From Tubulanus polymorphus (Eukaryota; Nemertea; Palaeonemertea; Tubulaniformes; Tubulanidae), in contig NC_134027.1 of NCBI RefSeq assembly GCF_964204645.1, forward strand, positions 3,026,485 through 3,090,484: 64,000 nucleotides of DNA. Reading direction: 5' to 3'. The position numbers and the translations under genes are program-made. Shown piece after piece: positions 1 through 13,497 of the stretch. The notes under the pieces are model-generated. The model had not been told where the DNA came from and ran no database searches. It saw nothing but the letters and a program-made list of their open reading frames with translations. Position 1 is the first letter of the stretch; the number at the start of each line of letters is the position of its first letter.

Positions 1-930
1 ATCTCTGGAGTGGAGTGAAAAAAATTCTATTTTTTCTATCTAATCAAAAATTTCCTTCAGTGGATCTGCCATCCAATTTATCTAAACAAAACCTAATTCT
101 CAGGGTGGACAGATACTTTTTGATACATCTAACTATTAGTCATGGCTATAAACCTGTCCTGGTTTGATTGCTAACAGATTCCGATTGATTTCCTATCAAT
201 GACACATGTATATTCACATGACTATCATACCATAGCTTACGAAATATTTTATCAATCATTGAGAATAAAATCCTAATTCGTGCCCTTATGTAGATAAAAA
301 AACAAGTTTTAAAGAATGCCACATATTTATATTTCATATTGTATAATGTATTCACGGTGATCATATAAAGCATGTAGCATTACATACACTGAATACATTT
401 TCAGTTTTTCATGTAAAAAAAACCTGAACACGAGATTTCATTAATTGTAAAAATGTGTCCTAGAACAAACTGAGAAAATGATAAGGTTATAGTATGAGAC
501 ATTGTTTGAATAATAGCTCGTAGATATACATGTATGAATGAGTTGGCCTTATTTGAATATCTTCGTCAGTTCAAATGATATGCCTTTATTGCTTTTTTAT
601 CTCAGATTTAAATACACAAATAAATCAAGTCCTTCTAGAAAGTTTGTTCATCAGGTATCAAAAGGTCACTTTTGGTTTTTCAACCATAAAAAATCTAAGA
701 ATTTGCCGCTATATCATTTGGCGAAACAAGTTTATTCTATATAAAAATCTAGCTATGCAAGCGGCTCCTGGGAAAACGAAAATATTTGTTCAGAATTTCT
801 TACTGAAGAATGTTTAATGAATTCATAATGCTTAATGAATCATTAGGCTACGGATGATTGATTCAATGATCTAAAACATGTCGATCGAAAATGAAACAAA
901 CTCAGCAGTAGCAGAAACATAGACGATCAG

Positions 931-976
931 CGAGGGATAATAAAGCCAGGCGAGGGATAATACAGCCAGGCGAGGG
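931..976. repeat. 20-bp tandem repeat, about 2.3 copies
   Basis: The unit cgagggataataaagccagg occurs at 931-950 and 951-970 (one substitution), followed by a partial third unit at 971-976. It lies just ahead of a hexamer array. No function is apparent. Confidence 0.85.
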
Positions 977-1013
977 TTTCAATAACATCAGAATAGAAAT
1001 TGCATTCCGATAA

Positions 1014-1055
1014 GAATATGAATATGAATATGAATATGAATATGAATATGAATAT
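1014..1055. repeat. (GAATAT)7 hexanucleotide microsatellite
   Basis: Seven perfect copies of GAATAT. The array is a likely length polymorphism and contains no gene. Confidence 0.95.
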
Positions 1056-4000
1056 GGTCAGTCATCTTGTCTCCAGATCTCGTTATCAGGAGCAATTTAA
1101 GATATTCCAAGAATGTTTCAATAGAACATTCTACAATGCCTTTCGCACAAATCTGATGGTGTGAACATAGATATTATTATCATACGAATTTATCAACACT
1201 GTAAACATTATTGAGGCCAATTATTAACCGCGTGCTAAAGGTTACCTGTCATCATATAAACATACATAGATCTGCATAAATCATCGCGTTTTATTCAATT
1301 GAAAACCTACTGATTTCTATCCACTTTTTATAATACACTCGTTGAAGAGTCAGAAATGAGTTTATTATCGATAGTGTTGATGGCAATGTCGCGTGGTTGT
1401 TGGGAGACTGTTTGGTGTTTTGGTACAGAGACGCAGACACTGGAGTAATTGAGCAATTCAATTGAATTAAATGAGTAATCCGCTTGAGTATGATGGATGA
1501 ATTCTGTCCAACAGAGATCAACGGCAGTCAATTATTTCGACTCACTACTTAATACCGAACAAGCCAATTTTATTTACCACATAACTCATGATTCAGGAGC
1601 TCAATCTCGGTGAATGTGTATCAAAGTATCTATGATATGATATTAGTTTGTCAAAGAATCTAGAGCAATAAAATTCACTTCGATATATACAGAACATCAA
1701 TTTGATTTTCATACCCAGATTATAAATTTGATATAGATCTAGATATAAATTTCATGCCCCTAAGTTACATATCGCCAACCTAAAACAGGCAATTATCAAC
1801 ACCAGTGACAAAGTGCTTTCATTAGCCTAAAATTAAAAATAGGAAGATTTTATTATGAGAACATTTTCTAATTTTACATACCTTTTCCACAGCCATAGAA
1901 AAAAATTTCAATAGGCTTTTCAAGGGCCTAGAACAAAATTTCCATTTTCCAAAACTTTCCAAAACTTGTTGTAAGAACCCTGACAGAATCTACATGAAAC
2001 CGTCCAACTGTTTGAAGTTTGAAATTTCCAGTGGATGGTTTAAGTTAATTAGTCGTGCCGTTGAGCAGGGATAACGAATGTTAATAAGTCATTCAGTCCC
2101 AAAAGAGATGACCTGTCATGTTGCATTTACCTTCTAGAAAGTACTGGAATTCCCTTGACGAGAAGCAATAGCAAATACTGCATAATATGAGCTACTTGCG
2201 TTATTCCACTTTAATGAAAACTTCGCAGATCAAAATGCCAGAAAGGCTTCCAGGATTGAAACTAAAATTGTTTGAATTGCCTAAACTTTATCTTCACTAA
2301 TGCCGTTTCAAACCCGGCAGTCAATATAGGCAATAAAAATTCACATATCAACCAGAAATGCCTGCAGTCAGTAATACACTGCCAGCGTGGATCTGTGTTC
2401 GTCATTTTCTTCATTACAAATAATCCATAAACCAAGGTATCGTTTCATAATTTCAGCAGAAGCGTGCATTTGACTGAAATTCGTGTCGCGATCGAGATGA
2501 AAATGATCAGGCTATCCATTTCAGATTTGAGATCTTTTGAAACTGGAGAATCTTTTTTTTTAAAAACCTGTTAGAGACTGACGTATACAGTGGGTATAGA
2601 GACGAATATGAAAAGTCAATATTTGAAGGAAAAACCCGAAATCATGAAGTAAAACCATTAGAGAGGATTTCGACCATTTTGACTAAAATGCAAAGAACCA
2701 TTTTCAAAACCATTTCAACATTAGAGTCTAAACGTCAAAATCCTCTATTTCATGTCTGAATTAGACAGTGACTTATCTATGGAAACTAAGTCCAAACCCT
2801 GTCTACAAAAAAAACAGTAAAGTCTGCAGTCTATATCAGCACATAACACGACTGATGAAGATAAAAAGCTGAGTCATCGATTGCTGATAAAAAATGCATG
2901 CCTTGAGCTTTACATAGGAACATATCGACTTAATTAGTAAGGTTGGAGACCATGGGAGGCTATAATGATGGGACACACGCATCAACCAACTCGAAAAAAT
3001 TACATCTGGATAACTGCTGGCCAATGTGTTTCAACATCCTGGGAAAATTGCAACAAAGCCATTTGCAGTCACACCTGCAATATGAACCTACACAGATCAT
3101 TCATTCAAAAATGAAGTATTTGATTATATAGGGCACAAAAAGCACACAGTTTCTCGTTAGTTAGAACTGAACAGAACCACGGTCCCGAGGAAGTACTACA
3201 GGGCTCATCTCATTGAAAGCCTAAATAAATATACAAAAACACTTGATAATATTTTGCTAAGAAACACAGTTGCAACATGAAGAAATACCAGAGAGGAGTT
3301 CTACTTCATTCAGCAGAGACTACGGAGAAAGATGCTGTAGACATATGAAAAAAAAGACCGAGTATAACTTCATAATCAGTGAGGAGGCAGAAAAAGAGCA
3401 GTTTCATATAAGGGGAAAGTAATGTTTGATAGTAAATCTTCAATGATATCGTATTGTCACCAATAAACTGTCATTATCCACATTTATATCTACTTGGTGA
3501 TGTTAGTCATTCAAATGCTAGGTTGCAGCTTGAACTCTTGAATTTGTTTGAAAATGGATTCATCTTTATTTCAGCAACTCTCAATCAGACTAATGGTAAA
3601 ACAAAGAACTGCTTCTAAGATCTTCATTCATTTTCATGGGTTGAAGTTGACACCAATCATCATCACCATCCATTGTATCTAGGTCAATATTCTCAAGTAT
3701 CACTAAGGTAAAACACTTCAAAAAGTTTCTAAACACAAATACAATTTAAAAATCACCTTCTTTAGATATCAACGGTAGTTTTTTCTCACGGTAAGCGTTT
3801 TTTTCATCAACTTTTTTAACGACACACATGTCGGTGAGTCAGAGTCCATTTATAAATAGAAATAGACGTTGTTTTGGCACATCGGGTGATGTTTTAGTAA
3901 CTACGCCCCCACGAATTTCATAACCAAAATCCTGTTCGTATGATAAAGAATAAGCAGGTCACATACTTTAAAAATTCCAATTGTTATAAACCTAGCTGCC

Positions 4001-6739
4001 TATTTGATGCCAAAATTGTTTGTCCTCTTTAGTCGGAGAGCAATAAAAGATGATGTAATTCTTCAGCGAGCTTTTATAAGATTCTGCCAAAAAATGTACA
4101 CATAACAGATGCAAATAACCAATCGGACACTAGGATGAATAAGTAGATTGTATGTAGGACAGATGCATTGCAAATCTCGGATGCTTTGTTTGCACGCATT
4201 TGTTCTGACATTGAACACTGGATACAAAATCCGGAGCCAGATACAAATAGGATTATAAAAGCCCTGACTGCTTTCAGCGGTGCTGTCATACATGTAAAAA
4301 AATCTCATTTTATCAAGAGATTGGCAAGTATTAGAAGCGAGCAACATGGGAACAATGATGTTCTATGTGATACTGTTTATAATCCTATCCCATAAAACAA
4401 GGATTAAAAGCAGGCTTTTAATCAAAATGTTTGTCCTGCAGAAAACCGCAATTCCAACTGCATTAAAACCTTTTGAAGTTTGAGATCTTGCAAAGTCCAA
4501 CCTTTATCAGCACGATGCAGATGTTAACACAATTTGTTTATCTTCGAATACTGCCAACAAAAATGATGAATAATGAGTTATCGTTTGAAAATGAGATTTC
4601 TTATGACAACCAGGAGAGTTTTCAGATAGATTTCCATTATTCACACTCAGTCAGTGACAGAAATAGATGTTCAAACTTTTTTCCAAATAACAAAGGCAAG
4701 TTGCATCATCGATCGATGAAACACCAATAAATGGGCACAGACAGATCTATGTATGATTTCTACCATTTCTATGGTATCTGTTCGCGCTGATTTTACATGA
4801 ACAAATCAGGCTTGTCTCTGACTCAGATGAGCTTTTCATATCAGTACATGGCTGCAGAGAATACTGCCGTGGCGTAATTATTCCAAGTAGCCAAGTTCAT
4901 AATTACTATAATCTATGAAACATCATTTGTATCCAGGGGCCACGTAAAGAATTATTTCATTGATATCCAAATATGACAAAGTGCAAACTATTATGTAGGC
5001 GAATATAAATCTACTATATTTTCTTCGTAGAAACATTGATCCACCAGTAGTAATTGAGTTAAATTTTGGTTTTAGAATTAGTGAAATAATGTTCAAATTG
5101 CAACGATTTGGTTTTCAACGATTCTAAGCGCGAGTATGTAATCCTATCAGTCATGTGTTAGGTTACACCCCTATTGATATAATTAGTATCATAGAATTTA
5201 TCAATATATGGATAAAATTCATCCAACAACGCGCAACACGCAGATATGTAAGCAGTCGACTTGCCCTTTATTTGTTTGACATGTAGATTTTAGATCAAAC
5301 TAGAACTTAATGGAAATAGCTGATGATTTACGTCGAATAAAACAACGTCGTCAAACTTGCAAACAAAGCGTGTCTGAACACGCTGTCATGATTGATTTAC
5401 GAAATTGATTTCAACTGAAATAAATATTGAACATTATTTTGAGAAATGATTAAAAAGTCAAACAACGATGTACAGCCTTTTATTGAAAGGGAACTCCCAA
5501 TTACAGCCCCTCGGGGAAGGTATCTTTTGTTCACACGTGTTTAATGATTGTTCTTATTGTCGGTATGTTTATAGAGAAGCAATTTGACGACCGTACTGAT
5601 GACAACATCTACAAATTTCTAGAATAAATAAAAAAATCTGACATCAATTTTTATTCTCGAAAGCAATGTCGCAATCCATATCAACGTTGCCATGAGCAAC
5701 ATCGCATTACAACAACGGACAAACTGCTAACTATATCAGTTTTCCAATATGGACAACAATTAATAGTGAGAATGTTTTTGCTGCTTGCAGCAACCTGTTT
5801 CATAGCCTTCAGAAACACACCTCAACTATTCATAGATGCCAATTATACAATAATGATGTCCTGTAAGCCCAGATATTGAAGTAGCGCACAATAATTAAAT
5901 CCACCAAGAGCTTTATTACTGAAAGATTGCCACTAACCGAATGATATGAACATAATCTCCTAAAGCTGAATGCAAGAACCTACATCAAATAAGACAATTC
6001 ATGACAGCCAGCGCTGGCATTGTGCAAAGAAAAACAATAACATTGATAATATATTTCCGATGCAAAAATTAGACATCAGTCTAAACATTGCTGAACCGGA
6101 GAGAACGAATATAAATATGGTTTCAACAGACGATTTCCGGGTTCTAAAGACGAAAGAAAAACGAACTATCTTCAAACTGTTGTTGAGAGGTCGGTAAGTG
6201 ATGAACACTTGGTTTATAAGAGCTATCATGTCAGCATTAGCGGCAGTTTGCAGGTAATACACACTGTAAAACATTCTACAACTCTTGTTTGATCTACGTG
6301 TGCGGTGAACATAGGTGGTTATAGCTCAGACAAACTAATATTGATACATTATCAACACATCATCACCGTTCACATCGATATTTGGATTATTGATTTTAAA
6401 TATATGCGAGGAATTCAATTGATAAATCCTTTTCATTCTGTTATATCAGATGCATAAGTGATGACATGAAATACAATGAGATTTTCAGAACCGTTGAAAT
6501 ACGGTTCTCCTTTTTATCCTAAATGCCTCAAATGCCTTTATTCTGTACAGTAAAAACGTTTTGAACTTTTGCCATATGGAGAACTTAATTGGTAGGAGAA
6601 TCATGCCCGCTTTGGATTTAAGAACTGCCATTCAAATCTCAAGCAATGGGCCAAAGAATATACTGTCAGGCAAAACCAGTCATCACACCTGAATGGTCAG
6701 CACAAGTCTCTTTACAGGACAAACTATATCAACCACCAG

Positions 6740-6815
6740 GACTCAGTGGTCTGGTGGTTGGCACACTGGCCTATGACATTAAAGTCCCAGGTTCAAGTCC
6801 TCGAAGAGCTGCAGC
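6740..6815 (+). repeat. tRNA-derived SINE head or tRNA pseudogene
   Basis: There is an A-box-like TGGTCTGGTGG (6747-6757; consensus TRGYNNANNGG with A to G at one position) and a B-box GGTTCAAGTCC (6790-6800). Their starts are 43 bases apart, as in real tRNA genes. The flanks do not form a good acceptor stem and the anticodon arm is degenerate, so this is probably the 5' head of a tRNA-derived SINE rather than a working tRNA. The T-rich run near 6835-6843 could act as a Pol III terminator. Confidence 0.6.
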
Positions 6816-7480
6816 TGATGTAAAACATTTAAAGATTTTTTTAAAGTTCATAATCATGTTTTGAATACTATTTACATTCTAGCTTTGCCTAAAGGATCCC
6901 TGTTTGGTGGAAAATCTACCCTTTTTGAACGGGCTCGAGTGGATAAATGATGAATGAATATTGAAGGTACACACAGTTTATAGCCTGAATACATTTTGTT
7001 ATTTATTGTATGAATCGCTGGAAATAATATCTTCACAAATGTTGTAACGCTACACAACATGGCAGGTAATGAAAAGTTGAATATCGTGACTTCCGAACGA
7101 AATGTCGTCGTACACGCATAGCCAATAAATGGTCAGTCTTTCTGCGATTTGAAACCGCAACGAATCATGCTGCGATTTAATATCGAACGGTCCGGGGTCG
7201 TATTCGTAGAGTTCTGACTACGAGAATATTACCACTTTCTGAATGTATTGGTTGTAATAATAGACCGCGGTATCGTGATATATATAAATGGTGTTTCTGT
7301 TCGGGCTCGCCCCCACATGTATACACACCCTTACAAAGAGCCGGCTAAATTCAAAGTTCATTCATAAAGTTCAGTTCATTCATTAAATAAGAAATAATCT
7401 ACACGTAAAATAAACTTATTGTGCATTTCTTGACCTTCCACTCCCCACTTCGATAATGATATACAGTATGTCAAAGTTCG

Positions 7481-7565
7481 GAGGAAACTAATTGGATTCG
7501 AATGCCATCGTAACAACAAACTCATCGAATAAACTAAAATCATGAATTGATGCTACTACCACGAT
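7481..7565. repeat. 85-bp direct repeat, copy 1
   Basis: The segment starting ggaggaaactaattggattc recurs almost unchanged at 7831-7912, with only a few substitutions. Together the copies bracket a Penelope-like segment of about 270 bp. This may be the partial tandem terminal repeat typical of Penelope-like elements, or a long target duplication. Confidence 0.85.
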
Positions 7566-7830
7566 TGGTAGAACACTATATCCGTGTTGACGCGATGAGG
7601 AGAGAATCCCACAATGATAATAAAAAGTCCGAAAATGAAACTTCGAGATAGTAGTTTATTTCAACGTTTCGACTATATCCTAATAGTCATCTTCAGGAAT
7701 AATGAGATACTACAGAAATTATGAGATATATATACAATCCAGAGACAAAGAGACTAATTCAAGTAATCAGAGATGATACAAACTAAAGGAAAATTAACGT
7801 AGAAACAGTTACACGCTGAAATAGATTAAA
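7562..7830 (-). mobile_element. Penelope-like element terminal fragment
   Basis: Read on the minus strand, this insert carries CCTGAAGATGACTATTAGG followed by ATAGTCGAAACGTTGAAATA (about 7660-7700). That resembles the CTGANGA...GAAAC hammerhead core seen in the terminal repeats of Penelope-like retroelements. GACTAT and ATAGTC can form stem II. No reverse transcriptase or GIY-YIG coding sequence is present, so it is a truncated, non-autonomous remnant. The assignment rests on motif memory and on the flanking direct repeats. Confidence 0.55.
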
Positions 7831-7912
7831 GGGAGGAAACTAATTGGATTCGAATGCCATCGTAACAACAGACTCATCGAATAAACTAAAATCATGAATT
7901 GACGCTACTATG
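7831..7912. repeat. 85-bp direct repeat, copy 2
   Basis: Second copy of the repeat at 7481-7565, in the same orientation about 350 bp away. After about 7912 the two copies diverge abruptly. Confidence 0.85.
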
Positions 7913-10900
7913 TTCGAGTCGTGAATGGGCTGGACTTATATACCGGTACATCCACCTACACCTATACATAAACTACTAGAATTCCCTGAATAGTGAAGAA
8001 TCCGTAGGAATCTTCGGATCAAATCACCGGTGCAAATTTGACATTCTTCTCCCGAGAAAAGCCCTCGCTCGGCTCCAAAGGATTGTAGACAGAAAGCCGA
8101 TAGCTTGTCAATAACAATCGAAGCTCGCCAATCTCAAACAACAATTGGCCGAGTTCTACGAGGCAATATTCTCTCGCCCATAAAAACTCTCAACCGTATG
8201 GATTTTCTAAAGATTCCAGTCTTGCTGAACGCACCGCCGACACAGTACTCAATAGCTCAATCATCCTCGAGTAGACGGGGAAAAATTTCACATTTCGTAT
8301 TTCTCACAATTCCGTACGAATCTCGTGAATCTATCATCATTCATTTAACTCGAATTTACACACATTTATTCTTCTCGCCGTTATTCGAAATTTACACGTT
8401 TTCATTTCAGGTCGACGGTCATTTTTATCTATCGATCGAAATATTTCGCGACTTCGAAAAAAAGGCGGAGAAAATGGAGTTAAATGGAGTGCATCACAAA
8501 TCACCACGTACAGTTTATTTCCAGCCATTTCGAATGCATTCAGCGTCTTAAATCACCGATTTCCACCACAATTGACGCCGTGTATCGATCGGTTTCGAAT
8601 ATAGAAACAGCTGTAGAAACTTGTCAACAATCATCGACACATGAATACTTAATCTAACGAGCTTTAAACCGATATAAAACAAATTTATAAGTAATTGAAA
8701 AAATACGATGTCAAATGCTGAAAATGATCGGAATCATTTCATCACCGTGGAGCTATTTTTCTAATAAATATGAGCTAGAAAAAAAAATATATGTTGAAAT
8801 ACATTGCGTATGCATAATACGTAATTGCGTGGGTAAAAAGTATCTAGACAGACCGTTCCCTGAATAACTACTAAAACATTACCATCCAAAACGAGAACAT
8901 TCTTCACCAGAATAAGTTGCTAACAGTTGCTTTTGTCAGTATTTTCTGGGCTCATATAGATAACAGTTTAGCTATTATAACTGTGGCAAGTATGCGGCTT
9001 GATTTAAGTTTTTTGAAATTGCATATAGGCAGGAACCATTTCTGAGGACTGTGCATCTTTTGCGGTAACAGGTTAAAATCCTCCCGAATTCAGTTTTCAT
9101 TTGTGTATCAACCAACTCGTATCCCTAGAATCAAAATATAGTCCCCAAAGTAATCATTCCTTATTATGCTTTCAGTGATTATATTGTACGTGTTATTAGA
9201 GGAATTACTGTCATCTAGAGTTGATAAAGTTGAAATCATTATGAAATTATCTAGTTTTTCATAATAAATACGAGAAAATATTGATAAATTTTGATAAAGT
9301 TTCGCTACCAAAATCAACTTAGGGGGGATTTATTCCTACCTACTCTTCTGATTTACCATGATAATATCAGGCAGATAAAAAATCAATATTTATGCCAGAT
9401 TTCACAATTTTTACCACAGAAATGTTTATCTCCGCTTCCACGCTGAGTTCAGCTGTTCTATCATATAAATATTATCATCTCAGTTGTGCAATATGTTCTC
9501 AATTACCTATAAACTTTGTTTTCTACTTAGAGCCATTCTTGTTTTTGTGGGTCAAGTCATTGTAAACCCATCCCTACGCTAGCACGCACATACTAAACGT
9601 GTACAGGGTACGAAATTAATGACACTGAACTTTTAAATTTCAACCTGAAGTCACAGTTATATCAGCTTTGAACGCCGAGATGAGCCACTGTTTCACCGAA
9701 CAGTTTCATCGCCAGAATGAAGCTTATTTCGTCACGTTTTGAACTGGAGCAGAGACAATTTCTCAGACATAATCACCTGAACTACTCAATTTCTTACCGC
9801 ATCGTTAGACAGTTGATTGCACTGAAGAAGAAACTAACACTCGCTTTACGAATGATTCTGAATAATTTCAATCTAAATGCGCGCCACGCGAGCCCCGTAG
9901 CTTTTTACCCCTTGCACGAAATGAATGCTTGATTGGCTATTTGAAAAACTGTCAAATGCACAATCACATCTCATATTGCCATAAATCAATCAGTTGTTAA
10001 TAATGACAGCCACTGAAACTGATGTTAGAGGATACTCGTCGCGTGTTTGAGAGTTCGAAATCCTCAAAAAACATGGATTTTGAGGTTTTTGGTTTCTACT
10101 CATAAAACAGCTGCAGCTCATACAACAACTTATATCTACAGAACGAGATGGATGAGGTGCATCACGAACCTATTAATCAGTGAATGGAGGCGGAACATTT
10201 TATATCAAACAAGGGTCGAGTTTAATTCAAGAGGCCCGTTGAGTAATTGGTAGTTATGAACTCAGATACAGTCTAGTCTATATGTCCAAAAACACCTGTC
10301 TCAAAAAGTATCAACAATTGCGCCATAGGTTAAGACCCCCCTCCACTTCAACTTGTGTTTCATTCATAACACAAGCTCTAAATGTGAATTCATTGTTCAA
10401 AATTTAGGTCTGAACCTGCTCACGTTTCATATTCACTTCTCAAATCCGTTTGTATTATGAAGTCTGTATTGAATAGGGAGCACTTGCGTAAATCATGCAA
10501 ATTGGTGAAACAAGTTTTTGGATTACGTAATAACCGTTGTTATCTGAATCTAGAGCCCGGGCGATCACAAGGGTTGGCCCAGACCAAATCCAGTTTCTTC
10601 AATTAAATCCAGTCAAATCGGTCCATGCCTAATAAGGTAATTAGAACACGTTCACGCATAAACCACTCACTCGTTACTAAAATGCTATCAAATGATGCTG
10701 TGGCAAGTGAGGTGAATCACTTCCAGAACCAGTTAGCATTCGCATGGAATAGATGACCGGTGCTGTGTTTTGGTAAAGGCCTGGTCAGACCAAAAACCGA
10801 GCCTTATTTCGGCGCTTGTTTCTGTTGCAGTCTGATTTGTTGCGAATATTTCAATTTGGTTCTAGAATCTTCTAATCAATATTTGATACGACATTGTGAG

Positions 10901-13497
10901 ATAATCCGATACATAGCGGAATATAAGCTGAAAATCGAATGTCAACGACATTAAACCCGCCTGTAATTGAATTAAACCTAATATATTTAATACGACGTTT
11001 AATTATCGATCTAGAAACGCAAACAGTCGCATCTCATCTTCCATGATCAATCTACCTTCGTCGATATCGCGGCGACCGTCGACATCAATCTCACATCAGA
11101 TCGGTGCCCGTTATCGATTTCAACAATTAATACGCGATTGATTTATCTACGAGAGTGAGAATTCCGATTGGAAACATTCCGAACATCCTGACCACGTCTT
11201 CGCAGCAGTTGACTCATCAGGGTTCTTCACATTCAGACAATGTTATCCGGGGTGTACGCCTAAATGTACACGGGGTATTATAGGTTTTGTTACAGCGGGA
11301 TTAGACGTGTCAACCACTCTTAACACAACGGCTCAATCAACGGACAACATTGTTTACAAAAATGTCTTCTCATCGATTCTTGTAGTTTTAGACAATCTTA
11401 CGTCGACATCTGTTTATTCCGAAGTTTTTCTTGTTTCTCTAACAAAATAAAGTTCCCCAGCTCACATTCTAAACTAGCAGACACAGATCCGAGGTCTTTT
11501 AGAGGTTTACAAGACTCAATGTCAAAAATGTTGTCAAAAATTCCTGATAAGGCTATGAATTCTTGTCAATATGGAACTGCTAGAATACCTTTTCTAATCA
11601 AAACGAGTCAAAACGCTAAAATGCTCTTTGAGTCTTTTTTTTCTTCAATTAAATTAGACAGAAACTTGTCTGTGGAAATCGACCAATTTGAAACTTGCTT
11701 TCTCCAACAACAACACGATTTGAAAATATCTTAGCAGCTGCGCATATCGGCGGTGAATCGCTACAGCTTGACAGCCTCCAACACGAAACGATGAAATCTC
11801 AACCAGATTATCAACCGATCAGTGGCAACAATATATCGAATCAAGAACCTCTTACATTCAGGAAATTAATAAATCAACGCGGCTTCTTAGCATCGATTTG
11901 AGATCACTCGCTCGATTAGAAATTTATGAATATGTGAGCGGGGCGCGCGCTGGCGTTTAACGCGACAACGATGAAGCGACTTTTGAATAAACGTTATCGG
12001 AAACTGGCAGAAAAGAGAAAGATCTCATCACAACATCAGTGATGTGTGAAATAAACCATACACCTACTCGATTGATGTGCTACGAACTAATATGAAAGTA
12101 CCGCGAGCTGTATGGTTATTAACTATCGGGCATTCACCTGTGTAATAATATTTTACCTCGGATCTCGAGGGTCCGGTGATCTGTTACGAGAAAATGACGC
12201 CAATATTGGTCCTGTCAATGAGTCCGACGCTCGGGGACCATTCGCAATGACTATCATATAGAAATATAGAGATCGGATAAATTTCTACATTAAGACACAT
12301 GTTTTATATCGTAGCACGTTTAGAGTCTTCGATCGTATTGATGATTTGTGGTGAAACGTATTCCGTTTCTGTTCTTCTCTCATCACTCAGGATCACAGTA
12401 ATTGCTCATTTCATTTCACCGAATGAATCCCCCGTTAATCCCGATTCACTAGAATCTTAGTTCATGTGAGTGATTCATGGAACTAACGGCTCTTCGATCT
12501 AACAGTTCACCGAGTGCTACTAGTAACAATTAAATATCAACTAATCATTTCTGTTTTATGAATGGAAGAATGAACTATATTTTGGCCGGATGTCCTATAG
12601 GTCTTATCTATAACCTAGTACCTAGCTTGTGGTATAACCTTCCGCTGTAGGATGGAATGTGATAATTAAACCGATCAATTATGCGCAGTTCGTTCGTAGT
12701 CGCAGCAAACAACTCCCAATCAGCGCCAATTCGTATTCGATTTTTCTAACTACAGCGCAAGATCGCGTGATCGTAAATAAACCGGGATCAAGTTAATTTC
12801 TCTTCGCGTAGATGGTGAACTATGGAAGCCACAGCGGCTATTGATATCCTATAAATTTCATAAGACTCAACTGGCGAAGTCATCTTTTCTCCGCGCAGTG
12901 AGAAGAATCAGTCAATATTGTAACAGATTATACCACTCAGGAATTTGGAATACATTTCTACCAGTCAATGCCAATCGCATCTTTAAACATCATTTGTATT
13001 GTTTTATCAAATAAAAACCGAGTACTCCATTAGGAGCCTCGAATACACCTCTTCAGCTGCCTTATCTTTTCGACCTGTTTAGGCAGAACAAATATTAGGG
13101 CGGATGGAGATTCAATAACCGGGAAGACAGGTCAAGGTTATTCATGCTGAAACACGTTTTCATTCATAATCTTCGGGCCACTTCACATTTGATAAAACTT
13201 TTATATTTTACTTGTAAAAAGTAGATCATCAAAACTATCGCATTAAACGTATCCGTAGCTGGCGGTACTACTTGAATTAGACAGTAATAAATTGGAGGCT
13301 TTCGTTAATTCTTTACATTCAGAGCTGCATTGAACTGTAGAGAAGTTTGCTGAAGAATGCAGGCAACAGTTGTCATAAGAGATCACCGTTAGAATACTGC
13401 AATCATACGTATGAATCAACACTGACGGCCGATGTTAAAAGCAAAACTTTTTTTTGATAAGGGGAAACATACATGAACACAGGCGCATTAGAATTAC
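7913..13497. other. Spacer or plexin intron, no gene recognised
   Basis: I see no supported exon. The longest open frame is 8105-8551 on the plus strand (148 codons, TTG start, no ATG until codon 32, no recognised domain), which I treat as probably spurious. If the plexin gene continues past its third sema exon, this would be intron. I searched by eye for a PSI-domain signature (cysteine-rich, ending DPxCGWC) on the minus strand and did not find one. Confidence 0.45.

Larger units (their letters stand above)
1..6740. other. Non-coding spacer, no gene recognised
   Basis: I find no exon with flanking splice sites and family resemblance here. The open frames are short, AT-rich and overlap on both strands. 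One 75-codon plus-strand frame (4168-4395) looks somewhat protein-like but lacks an ATG and a recognisable family. The stretch holds a 20-bp tandem repeat and a GAATAT hexamer array near 0.93-1.06 kb. It lies downstream of the plexin sema exons, so it may be plexin intron or intergenic DNA; the sequence does not decide this. Confidence 0.5.

Noticed and set aside
8105..8551. 148-codon plus-strand frame as a gene
   Set aside because: Non-ATG start, no domain, no splice partner and no conserved blocks that I recognise.
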